A stretch of 64,000 bases of DNA. Source: Thermophilibacter mediterraneus. GTDB taxonomy: Bacteria > Actinomycetota > Coriobacteriia > Coriobacteriales > Atopobiaceae. The position numbers and the translations under genes are program-made. Positions within the stretch are counted from its first letter, which is position 1. Each line of letters starts with the position of its first letter. Location: assembly GCF_900119385.1 (NCBI RefSeq), contig NZ_FPKO01000009.1, positions 581,405 through 645,404 of the forward strand, given 5' to 3'. A model generated the notes under the pieces. It ran no database searches. It saw only the letters and a list, made by a program, of their open reading frames with translations, and was not told the DNA's origin. Shown here piece after piece: positions 7,640 through 15,142 of this stretch.

Positions 7640-7881
7640 TGAAGCGCGCTGTCCCCATGATTGTGATCACGGGCTCACTCGTTGGAGCAGGATACGTTCT
7701 GTATCGATATATGCTGAGCGATGAGGCAAAAAGCGCGGTTAAGACTGCGGCGCAGAGTATGAAACAGGCGTATGAGAGTGTTTCAGATCTCATGGCACAG
7801 GCGTACGGGCACGTAGTGGAGGAAGAGGTGACAGACCACCAGCGCGAGATACGGTCAAAGTGGGATGCTCTAGGAATCTAA
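7639..7881 (+). CDS. Small single-pass membrane protein coupled to parB
   Basis: The 80-residue product is not recognised. It has one N-terminal hydrophobic segment (about residues 5-27, IVITGSLVGAGYVLYRYML) and a C-terminal amphipathic, charged helix that ends REIRSKWDALGI, resembling YtxH-type small proteins in shape only. Its ATG overlaps the parB TGA (TGATG at 7637-7641), so it should be translated by reinitiation after parB. Such coupling suggests a role linked to segregation or to anchoring at the membrane, but there is no direct evidence. Confidence 0.75.
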   Translation: MKRAVPMIVITGSLVGAGYVLYRYMLSDEAKSAVKTAAQSMKQAYESVSDLMAQAYGHVVEEEVTDHQREIRSKWDALGI

Positions 7882-7914
7882 AACAGAACATCTGTTCGTA
7901 TCAATATATACAAA

Positions 7915-7947
7915 GATGCGGGTCGGGCACATGTCCCGACCCGCATC
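7915..7947 (-). terminator. Terminator between convergent parB operon and rlmN
   Basis: A perfect 13-bp stem (7915-7927 with 7935-7947) has a 7-base loop. The T-rich tail is on the minus-strand side, so it mainly serves rlmN, and it may also block read-through from parB. Confidence 0.85.
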
Positions 7948-7964
7948 CGTGAAGAGGGGCTCTG

Positions 7965-9050
7965 CTACGAGGAGCGTCGTCCGATGACGCGCTGCCTGAG
8001 CTGACCACATGCGGCATCAATGTCAGAGCCGCGGGAGTTTCTGACGGTGGCCTCAACACCCACCGCGGCGAGCCGCCTTACGAAGTCCTGAGCACGAAGA
8101 TCGGTCGACGGTCGGAACTTGGACCCCTCGACCTCGTTGAGCTGGATGAGGTTGACATGCACGAGCGTGCCCTCGCAGAAGTCGCAAAGCGCCTGGAGCT
8201 CGGCGTCGGTGTCGTTGACGCCACCAATGAGGGCATACTCATAGGTGGGACGTCGTCCGGTCTTGTTGACGTACTCTCCCATCACGTTGTAGAGGTTGAT
8301 GAGTGAGTACTTGCGGACACCGGGCATGAGGGCGTTTCTCGTCCGCTGAACGGCCGAGTGGAGCGAAATGGCGAGCGTGAACTGCTCGGGCTCGTTGGCG
8401 AAGCGCATGATCTGAGGAATGACGCCGCAGGTTGAGACCGTGAGATGACGCGCGCCGATGCCGGCACCGTCGGGGTCGTTCAGCTTCCTCAGCGCCGCGA
8501 GCGTGGCGTCGTAGTTCATGAAGGGCTCCCCCTGCCCCATCATGACGACGCTCGTCACGCGGGAGTTGAAGTCGTCACGAACGTGCATGACCTGCTCGTA
8601 GATCTCGGCGGCAGTGAGCGAGCGCGACAGGCCGGCCGCTCCCGTGGCGCAGAATGCACAGCCCATGGCGCAGCCTGCCTGAGTGGAGACGCACACGGAA
8701 AGCTTGCTGCGAGAGGGCATGCCCACGCACTCGACGCTGACTCCGTCGGTGAAGCGAAGGAGGTACTTCCTGCTCCCGTCGGAGGAGACCTGTCGTGCCA
8801 CCTCCACGGCCCCGCCGAGGGTGAGTCGCTCGGCGAGCGCCTCGCGAAGGGACTTCGGGAGGTTGGTCATCTCGTCGAAGGAGCGGGCGTTCTTGGACCA
8901 GACCCACTCCTCGACCTGCTTCGCCCTGAAGGAGGGCTGGCCAAGCGAGGCGAGAAGCTCGGCGAGTTCGCCGTGGGTCAGCGTGTGGAGGTCGCGCCGC
9001 TGGGCGGCGGGGTTGGCGGCAGCGTCGTTCTTCTCGGTATCGCTCGGCAT
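7965..9050 (-). CDS. rlmN: 23S rRNA/tRNA (adenine-C2)-methyltransferase RlmN
   Basis: This radical SAM enzyme makes 2-methyladenosine in 23S rRNA (A2503) and some tRNAs. The iron-sulfur motif is C127-x3-C131-x2-C134 (AGCAMGCAFCATG), followed by MGQGEPFMNYD. The C-terminal ACGQLR supplies the second catalytic cysteine of the family. The start ATG 9050 (MPSDTEKNDA) follows AGAGGA at good spacing and gives 361 residues; longer in-frame extensions overlap ddl and lack a ribosome site. The gene is transcribed toward parB and divergently from ddl. Confidence 0.95.
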   Translation of the reverse strand: MPSDTEKNDAAANPAAQRRDLHTLTHGELAELLASLGQPSFRAKQVEEWVWSKNARSFDEMTNLPKSLREALAERLTLGGAVEVARQVSSDGSRKYLLRFTDGVSVECVGMPSRSKLSVCVSTQAGCAMGCAFCATGAAGLSRSLTAAEIYEQVMHVRDDFNSRVTSVVMMGQGEPFMNYDATLAALRKLNDPDGAGIGARHLTVSTCGVIPQIMRFANEPEQFTLAISLHSAVQRTRNALMPGVRKYSLINLYNVMGEYVNKTGRRPTYEYALIGGVNDTDAELQALCDFCEGTLVHVNLIQLNEVEGSKFRPSTDLRAQDFVRRLAAVGVEATVRNSRGSDIDAACGQLRQRVIGRRSS

Positions 9051-9161
9051 TTGCAGTCCTCTGTTTGTCATCGAACGTCTAGAGTATTCTTCGGTAAGAA
9101 GGGTGACACCCGTGTGTAAGTCTAGCGTACGTACGGGGCGCGACTGCCTGAGGAGCATTTG

Positions 9162-10124
9162 ATGGACAGAGAAGAACTGCTGAGCAAGAGCGTTGTCGTC
9201 ATCTGTGGCGGGTGGTCGGACGAGCGAGAGATATCGCTGCTCTCGGGAGAGCAGTGTGCCCTGGCGCTCCAGGAGGCGGGATTCGCCCGGGTCGACACGC
9301 TCGACCCCGCAGATGACGGATTCGTGAGCTCGCTCTCCTCGGGCGGGTACGACGTCGCCTTTGTCGCCATGCACGGGCGCTACGGTGAGGACGGCTGCAT
9401 TCAGGGCCTTCTTGAGGTCATGCGCATTCCGTACACCTTCTCGGGCGTGTCGGCGTCCGCTGCGGCGACGGAGAAGGAGATAACCAAGGCGATCTACGCC
9501 GCGGCGGGCATCAGGGCGCCGCGCGGTATCGACGTGTCGGCAGGGTGCAGCCTGAGCGACGAGCAGATTGACCGCGTCATCGGCGAGCTCGGGCTTCCGC
9601 TCTTCGTGAAGCCTGCGGCGAACGGCTCCTCATACGGAATCACGCGCGTGACGGAGCGCTCCGCACTCAATGGGGCCATTGCCCTTGCGGGGCGCGGTGG
9701 GGGGCGCGTGCTCATCGAGGAGTGCGTCGAGGGCACGGAGATCACCGTTCCCGTCATCGGCAACGACGAGCCCCGTGCACTTCCCATCGTGGAGATCGTC
9801 ACAGGCTCCGAGTTCTATGACCTCAAGGTCAAGTACGAGCCGTCCGCGATGCACCATGTCATCCCCGCGCGGCTCGAGCCTGGAATCTACGCGCGGGCAC
9901 AGGAGATCGCGGTTCGCGCCCACCGTGCGCTCGGGTGCAGCGGCTGCTCGCGCAGCGACTTCATCGTGAACGCCGAGGGCGAGCCGATCATCCTGGAGAC
10001 CAACACCATCCCCGGCATGACCTCCGAGAGCCTCCTGCCCGACTCGGCCCGACACGGAGGGATCGAGTTCCCCGAGCTGTGCCGGCGCTTCGTAGAGTAC
10101 GCGCTCGACCGCGCGAGCCGCTGA
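9162..10124 (+). CDS. ddl: D-alanine--D-alanine ligase
   Basis: This ATP-grasp enzyme joins two D-alanines for peptidoglycan precursors. The 320-residue protein has the family start motif CGGWSDEREISLLSG, substrate-binding FYDLKVKYEP and the metal-binding ETNTIPGMTSESLLPDSA. The KY pair of D-Ala-D-Ala type ligases is present, so a D-lactate-type resistance ligase is unlikely. The start ATG 9162 follows GAGGAGC. Its stop overlaps the start of the helicase gene (TGATG at 10122-10126). Confidence 0.94.
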   Translation: MDREELLSKSVVVICGGWSDEREISLLSGEQCALALQEAGFARVDTLDPADDGFVSSLSSGGYDVAFVAMHGRYGEDGCIQGLLEVMRIPYTFSGVSASAAATEKEITKAIYAAAGIRAPRGIDVSAGCSLSDEQIDRVIGELGLPLFVKPAANGSSYGITRVTERSALNGAIALAGRGGGRVLIEECVEGTEITVPVIGNDEPRALPIVEIVTGSEFYDLKVKYEPSAMHHVIPARLEPGIYARAQEIAVRAHRALGCSGCSRSDFIVNAEGEPIILETNTIPGMTSESLLPDSARHGGIEFPELCRRFVEYALDRASR

Positions 10125-13069
10125 TGGCCGCGCGCGACACCTCCACCCTCGAGCAGATCATCCTGCCCGGGACGCCCGATGACGTGCGTGCCCGCTACCT
10201 GAGCCTCGAGACGAGGGCGCATGGGGAGAGCTTCGGGGCACTCGAGGAGGACGTCGTCGTGCTCGACACCGAGACGACGGGCCTCTCCTTCAGGGACTGC
10301 GACCTCATCGAGATCTCGGCGGCGCGCCTCTCGGGGAGGGAGGTCGTCGAGCGCTTCGAGACCTTCGTTCACCCGGGCTACCCGATTCCGCAGGAGATCG
10401 TGCGCCTCACGGGCATCACCAACCAGGACGTGGCCGATGCCCCGAGCGCCCGCGAGGCCGTTGCGGAGCTCGCCGAGTTCGTAGCGGGAAGTCCCGTCGT
10501 CGCGCACAACGCCACCTTCGACCGCACCTTCATCGAGGCGGTCCCGGGCGGCGCCGACGTCTCGGACGTCTGGATCGACTCTCTCTCGCTCTCACGCATC
10601 GCCCTCCCACGCCTGTCGACGCATCGCCTGGCCGACATGGCATCGGCGTTTGGATGCTCCTCGGTCACGCACCGGGCATCAGACGACGTGGATGCCCTGT
10701 GTGGGATGTGGCGCATCATGCTCCTCGCGCTCTCCGACCTTCCGGGCGGCCTGCTGTCCCTTCTCTCGTCCATGCACGACGAGGTCGACTGGCCCATGCG
10801 CCCGATCTTCTCCTATCTTGCGCAGGTTCGCGACGCCGCCTCGCGGCCCTTCTCGCTCAAGGAGGTTCGCACGTCCCTCGTGCGTCGATGCCCCCATGAG
10901 CCCCGTCCCGATGCCGCCGAGCTCGAGCGCGTGAGCGGGCCGGGTGACGACGAGGTGGAGGAGGGCTTCGGTCCCGGGGGCGTCGTCTCGAGGATGTACG
11001 AGCGCATGGAGCGGCGTCCCGAGCAGGTGGTCATGGCGCGCGAGGTCGCGGCTGCGCTGAGGAGCTCGACTCATCGTGCGGTCGAGGCGGGGACCGGCGT
11101 CGGCAAGTCGATCGCCTACCTGCTCCCCGAGGTGCTCTTCGCCAGGCGCAACAACGTCACGGTGGGCATTGCCACCAAGACGAACGCGCTGACCGACCAG
11201 CTCGTCTCGCACGAGCTCCCGGCTCTCGCCGAGGCGATGTCCGGCGACCTGAGCTTCGTGAGCCTCAAGGGATACGACCACTACCCCTGCCTGCACCGCC
11301 TCGACCGCTCCGTCACCGAGGAGCTCCCGCTCGCCGCCGTGGCGCATGACGGCAGGTCGGACAACGCCGTGGCCTGTGACATGCTCACGGCCATCGCGGT
11401 GACCTACGCGTACTGCTGCCAGTCGCCGGACGGTGACGTCGACGCGCTCGGCATCAGGTGGCGCTACGTGCCGCGACAGATGCTCACGACCACGCCGGGC
11501 GAGTGCCTGCGCGCCAGGTGTCCCTACTTCCCCAACGAGTGCCCGCTCCACGGCGCCCGCCGTCGTGCGGCGGCCGCGGACGTCGTTGTCACGAACCACT
11601 CGCTGCTGCTGAGAAACGTGACGGCAGACGGGAAGATTCTTCCCCCTATTCGCAACTGGGTCGTCGACGAGGCCCATGGCTTCGAGGCCGAGGCGCGGCG
11701 CCAGTGGGCGGTCGAGGTCTCGGGGGACGAGGCCCGCGCCGCATTCGAGCTGCTCGGTGGCGTGCGCACCGGGACGATTCACTCCCTCATGTCCCAGGCG
11801 ATGGGTCTCGAGGGCTCGACCCTCGCGATCGGCCTGCTCACCAAGGCCGCCGCAACCGCCGCTCGGGCGTCCGTGAGCGTGGCGGACCTCTTCGTGGCCG
11901 TCCATGATCTCGCGCCGCTCGCCCGGTCGGACGGGGGGTACGACGCCGTTACGCTCTGGCTCGGCGAGGAGGTGCGGTCCACGGGCGAGTGGGCTGCCGT
12001 CCTCGAGGCGGGCCGCGCGGCGGCGGACGTCCTCGGCGAGGCGGTCAGGCAGCTCGCGGAGGCGGCCGAGGCGCTCGCCGCCGAGGCTCCCGCGCTCGGG
12101 GCCGACCTCGGGGAGTCGACGCGCTTCCTGCGCGACCTCTGCGCGGGCATCGAGCTCATCTGCGAGGGGAGCGACCAGACGTACGTGTACTCTGCGCAGC
12201 TCACGAGGTCCAAGCGAAAGATCGCCACCGAGCGGCTCGTGGCTGAGAAGCTCGACGTTGGGTCCGATCTCGCGACGCGCTGGCTTCCCGAGATGCAGAG
12301 CGTGGTCTTTACCTCTGCTACGATTGCCGTCGGGGAGGACTTCTCGCACTTCGACCATGCCGTGGGGCTTGACCTGCTGCCCGAGGGGTCCCATAGGGAG
12401 GTGAGGCTCGACTCGAGCTTCGACTTCGACGACCACATGTCAGTCGTCCTCGCCCGCGACCTTCCGGCCCCGAGCGACAGGGCCTACCTGCCCGCGCTCG
12501 AGGACCTTCTCTACAGCGTCCACGTTGCCATGGGCGGCTCGGTTCTGACGCTGTTCACCAATAGGCGCGAGATGGAGCGCGTCTACGACGCCCTGCAGCC
12601 GCGGCTCGCCGCGGTGGGTCTCGACGTCGCGTGCCAGAGCCGGGGATCCTCCCCGCGCCGCCTCCGCCAGCGCTTCATGGAGGAGAAGACCCTCTCGCTG
12701 ATGGCCCTGCGCTCCTTCTGGGAGGGGTTCGACGCGACGGGGGACACGCTGCGATGCGTGGTCATACCCAAGCTCCCGTTTGCGAGCCCCAATGACCCGC
12801 TCGTCCGCGAGCGGGACCTTCGCGAGGACCGTGCGTGGTGGAGGTACTCGCTGCCCGACGCGGTCATCTCGGTCAAGCAGGCGGCGGGGAGGCTCATCCG
12901 GTCCTCCACCGACACGGGTGTGCTTGTGCTCGCGGACTCGCGGGTCGTGACCAAGGGGTACGGCAGGCTCTTCGTGAGCTCGCTTCCCTCGCGAAGCGTT
13001 ACGCGCCTCGAGAGTGCCAACGTCGGCAGGTTCCTCGGCATGTGGCGCGCGGGGCACGAGCGCTCGTAG
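10124..13069 (+). CDS. dinG: DnaQ-type exonuclease fused to DinG/XPD-family helicase
   Basis: The 981-residue protein combines an N-terminal DEDD 3'-5' exonuclease (VVVLDTETTGL at about 44-54, HNATFD later) with a superfamily 2 helicase: Walker A AGTGVGKS near 324-331 and DEAH box VVDEAHGFE near 512. Cysteines in ECLRARCPYFPNEC fit the iron-sulfur cluster of the XPD/DinG group. This architecture is that of Gram-positive DinG. It is likely involved in nucleic-acid repair or unwinding; substrates are not visible. It is coupled to ddl and converges on pafC with a five-base gap and no terminator. Confidence 0.92.
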   Translation: MAARDTSTLEQIILPGTPDDVRARYLSLETRAHGESFGALEEDVVVLDTETTGLSFRDCDLIEISAARLSGREVVERFETFVHPGYPIPQEIVRLTGITNQDVADAPSAREAVAELAEFVAGSPVVAHNATFDRTFIEAVPGGADVSDVWIDSLSLSRIALPRLSTHRLADMASAFGCSSVTHRASDDVDALCGMWRIMLLALSDLPGGLLSLLSSMHDEVDWPMRPIFSYLAQVRDAASRPFSLKEVRTSLVRRCPHEPRPDAAELERVSGPGDDEVEEGFGPGGVVSRMYERMERRPEQVVMAREVAAALRSSTHRAVEAGTGVGKSIAYLLPEVLFARRNNVTVGIATKTNALTDQLVSHELPALAEAMSGDLSFVSLKGYDHYPCLHRLDRSVTEELPLAAVAHDGRSDNAVACDMLTAIAVTYAYCCQSPDGDVDALGIRWRYVPRQMLTTTPGECLRARCPYFPNECPLHGARRRAAAADVVVTNHSLLLRNVTADGKILPPIRNWVVDEAHGFEAEARRQWAVEVSGDEARAAFELLGGVRTGTIHSLMSQAMGLEGSTLAIGLLTKAAATAARASVSVADLFVAVHDLAPLARSDGGYDAVTLWLGEEVRSTGEWAAVLEAGRAAADVLGEAVRQLAEAAEALAAEAPALGADLGESTRFLRDLCAGIELICEGSDQTYVYSAQLTRSKRKIATERLVAEKLDVGSDLATRWLPEMQSVVFTSATIAVGEDFSHFDHAVGLDLLPEGSHREVRLDSSFDFDDHMSVVLARDLPAPSDRAYLPALEDLLYSVHVAMGGSVLTLFTNRREMERVYDALQPRLAAVGLDVACQSRGSSPRRLRQRFMEEKTLSLMALRSFWEGFDATGDTLRCVVIPKLPFASPNDPLVRERDLREDRAWWRYSLPDAVISVKQAAGRLIRSSTDTGVLVLADSRVVTKGYGRLFVSSLPSRSVTRLESANVGRFLGMWRAGHERS

Positions 13070-13074
13070 CGCCC

Positions 13075-14037
13075 CTATGGCGTTCGCGCCCGCCCATCGA
13101 GGCGCTCGAGCTGCCCGAGCGCATGGGCGCGGACCAGGCCCGTGAGCTCGTCGTCATCGGTTCGCGCGGCGTCGCCGCACGCGGCGAGCATGCGGACGAG
13201 CCACGACCCCCCGTAGTAGGGCGTCTCGGCGACGATGGACCCGTCGTCGGAGCGCTCGACGATTCGCAGGTCGTGCCAGGGGAGAAGGTCGAGGAGTCGC
13301 GGGTCGAGGAGGCGTATGCGGACGACCCTCGCCCCCCGTGCCCCCCGCTCGCCCTCCCGGGCGGTCGCGTCGCCCTCGTCCCTCGGGGTGCCCTCGAGAG
13401 CGACGTCGGACATGCGGTCGAGGCGGAAGGTCCTCTCCCCACCACGGTCGAGGTCCGCTGCGTCCAGGTACCACGCCTCGTGCTCGCAGCGCAGGCGCAG
13501 GGGGAGGGCCCGCCGCCGCTCGGCACGCCGAGCGTCGACGCGACGATAGGAGAAGCCGAGGGCGCTGCCCGAGAGAATCGCCTGGGAGCAGGCCGCCACC
13601 TGCTCGCGTACGGACCCCGCGCCGGCTCCGAGCGTTCTGCGGACGAGCGCGTCGTCGACGGGAGAGGTCTCGAGGGACGCCTCGAGGGCGTCGCGCAGCT
13701 CGTCTGCGCCCGACGTCCCCATCCGGTCGAGCGCTGCGAGCAGGGCGACGGTCTCGGCGCGCGTGAGGCGCAGCCGCCTCCCGCGGACCCCGCGACTCGT
13801 GAGCAGCGAGACCCCGTCCTTCTCCTCGATGAGGGGAAGACCGAGCCCGTCGCCGACCGAGGCGGTGAGCACGAGCTCGATGAGCTTCTCGGCGCGCTCG
13901 AGGGAAACGCCGAGCTTCGAGGCGACCGCCTGCGCGGTGAGGGCGTCGCCGGCCTCGCTGAGGCTCGCCACCAGTGCGACGAGCTCGCGCGCCTCCCCGA
14001 GCGCACCCCCGCCCGCTGCGACCATCTTAGGAGGCAT
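13075..14037 (-). CDS. WYL-domain transcription regulator, PafC-like
   Basis: The 320-residue product starts MPPKMVAAGG and has an N-terminal helix-turn-helix (about 15-60, TAQAVASKLGVSLERAEKLI) and a C-terminal WYL region with LRCEHEAWYLDAADLDRG. It overlaps the end of the upstream WYL gene by 11 bases. Two adjacent WYL proteins in this order are typical of actinobacterial PafB-PafC, whose complex activates DNA-damage genes in mycobacteria. The neighbouring exonuclease-helicase fits such a theme. Assignment as PafC rests on domain and pairing. Confidence 0.85.
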   Translation of the reverse strand: MPPKMVAAGGGALGEARELVALVASLSEAGDALTAQAVASKLGVSLERAEKLIELVLTASVGDGLGLPLIEEKDGVSLLTSRGVRGRRLRLTRAETVALLAALDRMGTSGADELRDALEASLETSPVDDALVRRTLGAGAGSVREQVAACSQAILSGSALGFSYRRVDARRAERRRALPLRLRCEHEAWYLDAADLDRGGERTFRLDRMSDVALEGTPRDEGDATAREGERGARGARVVRIRLLDPRLLDLLPWHDLRIVERSDDGSIVAETPYYGGSWLVRMLAACGDAARTDDDELTGLVRAHALGQLERLDGRARTP

Positions 14038-14989
14038 CGCCCAACACCCCCTCGAGGACGTTCCTCCACGCGTCGACGACCTCGGCCGGTCCCAGCGGCA
14101 CGAGCCCCTCGGCGACTGCCCATCGCGCGGCACCCTCCACGCTGCTCACCTCGACCTCCCACACGAGCCTGCCCCCCTGCCTGAGAAACGACCCGCTCGC
14201 TCCGGCGGCGGACCTGAGATCGTCCGCGCGCTCCGCAGGGACCTCGAAGGACGCACGGGTCGACGTGGGTCCGATCTGAAAGGGGAGCCTCCGCCAGTCG
14301 AGCACCGAGAACCCCTCGGGGACCTCGCAGGCCACGTCCTCGACGACCTCTGCGCTCACGACGCGTCCCACGCGGTACGTTCTCGTGTTGTTCGGGACGA
14401 TGCGCCCCTCGTCGTCGAGCAGCCCAGCGACGAGGTAGAGCTCGTCCCTCAGTCCGAAGAAGCCGTACGGCGCGATGCGTCTCGTCGTCGTCTCGCCCCG
14501 CGCGTCCGTGTACGTGATGCGCGCGGCGCGAGCGCGAACGAGCGCCTCGCGCAGGGGCGCGAGCGTGCGGGGCTCCTGTCGACTCTCCCGGGAGCCTGCG
14601 GTCTCGTCGACGAAGGCGCGCGAGACCTTGGCGAGCGCGATCCTCAGGTCGCCCGACAGCGGAAACTCGGGGTCGGAGAGCAGCGGTTGACAGGCGACCT
14701 CGAGGGCCGCGGCCTCGCGCGCCCCGAGCTCGAGGGTCCCCGCGAAGGAGGAGTCCCCCGCCCGCCACGACGACTCCCCCGCGACCTCGCCGGCCTCCTC
14801 AACGTGCATGCCACACACGTCGAGCACGGCCCGGTCGCGCGAGAACGCGCGCCTGAAGCTGTCGGGACTCAAGTCAGGGTAGAAGCGCCTCGCCACCTCC
14901 GATGACGGGAGGGGCGCCGAGGCGTTCATGAACGCCAGCGCCAGCGAGCAGATTCTTCGTGCTCGCTCGTCGTCACGTGTCGTTCTCAC
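14027..14989 (-). CDS. WYL-domain transcription regulator, PafB-like
   Basis: The protein has an N-terminal winged HTH (LPSSEVARRFYPDLSPDSFR) and a WYL-like core with ITYTDARGETTTRRIAPYGF and RDELYLVAGL. The start is uncertain: GTG 14989 follows a GAGGGGG ribosome site (320 residues); ATG 15040 would add 17 residues but has no ribosome site. It is first in a two-gene operon with the PafC-like gene and is divergent from the M28-like gene. WYL domains sense ligands, possibly single-stranded nucleic acid in the PafBC case. Confidence 0.85.
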   Translation of the reverse strand: MRTTRDDERARRICSLALAFMNASAPLPSSEVARRFYPDLSPDSFRRAFSRDRAVLDVCGMHVEEAGEVAGESSWRAGDSSFAGTLELGAREAAALEVACQPLLSDPEFPLSGDLRIALAKVSRAFVDETAGSRESRQEPRTLAPLREALVRARAARITYTDARGETTTRRIAPYGFFGLRDELYLVAGLLDDEGRIVPNNTRTYRVGRVVSAEVVEDVACEVPEGFSVLDWRRLPFQIGPTSTRASFEVPAERADDLRSAAGASGSFLRQGGRLVWEVEVSSVEGAARWAVAEGLVPLGPAEVVDAWRNVLEGVLGDAS

Positions 14990-15051
14990 GAGGCCCCCTC
15001 TCGACGCAGCCCCTGCCGCCCAGCCCCCTGACCGAGGCATCTGCGTGTTTT

Positions 15052-15081
15052 TTAACGAATGCAAGTGCCAAGACGTATACT
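15052..15081 (+). promoter_or_regulatory. Promoter of the M28-like gene
   Basis: TTAACG (15052-15057) and TATACT (15076-15081) are 18 bases apart, about 62 bases before the ATG at 15143. The divergent pafB-like gene probably has its promoter in the same region. Confidence 0.55.
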
Positions 15082-15142
15082 CTCTAGATTGTATGCACGT
15101 CAAAGAAATGCCCGCGAGACTCTCTTCAAAAGGACGCCCAAC

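Noticed and set aside
7887-7898. GAACATCTGTTC, a perfect LexA-type GAAC-N4-GTTC box
   Set aside because: It lies between two convergent gene ends just before a terminator hairpin, with no promoter or gene start downstream on either strand, so it is probably a chance match.
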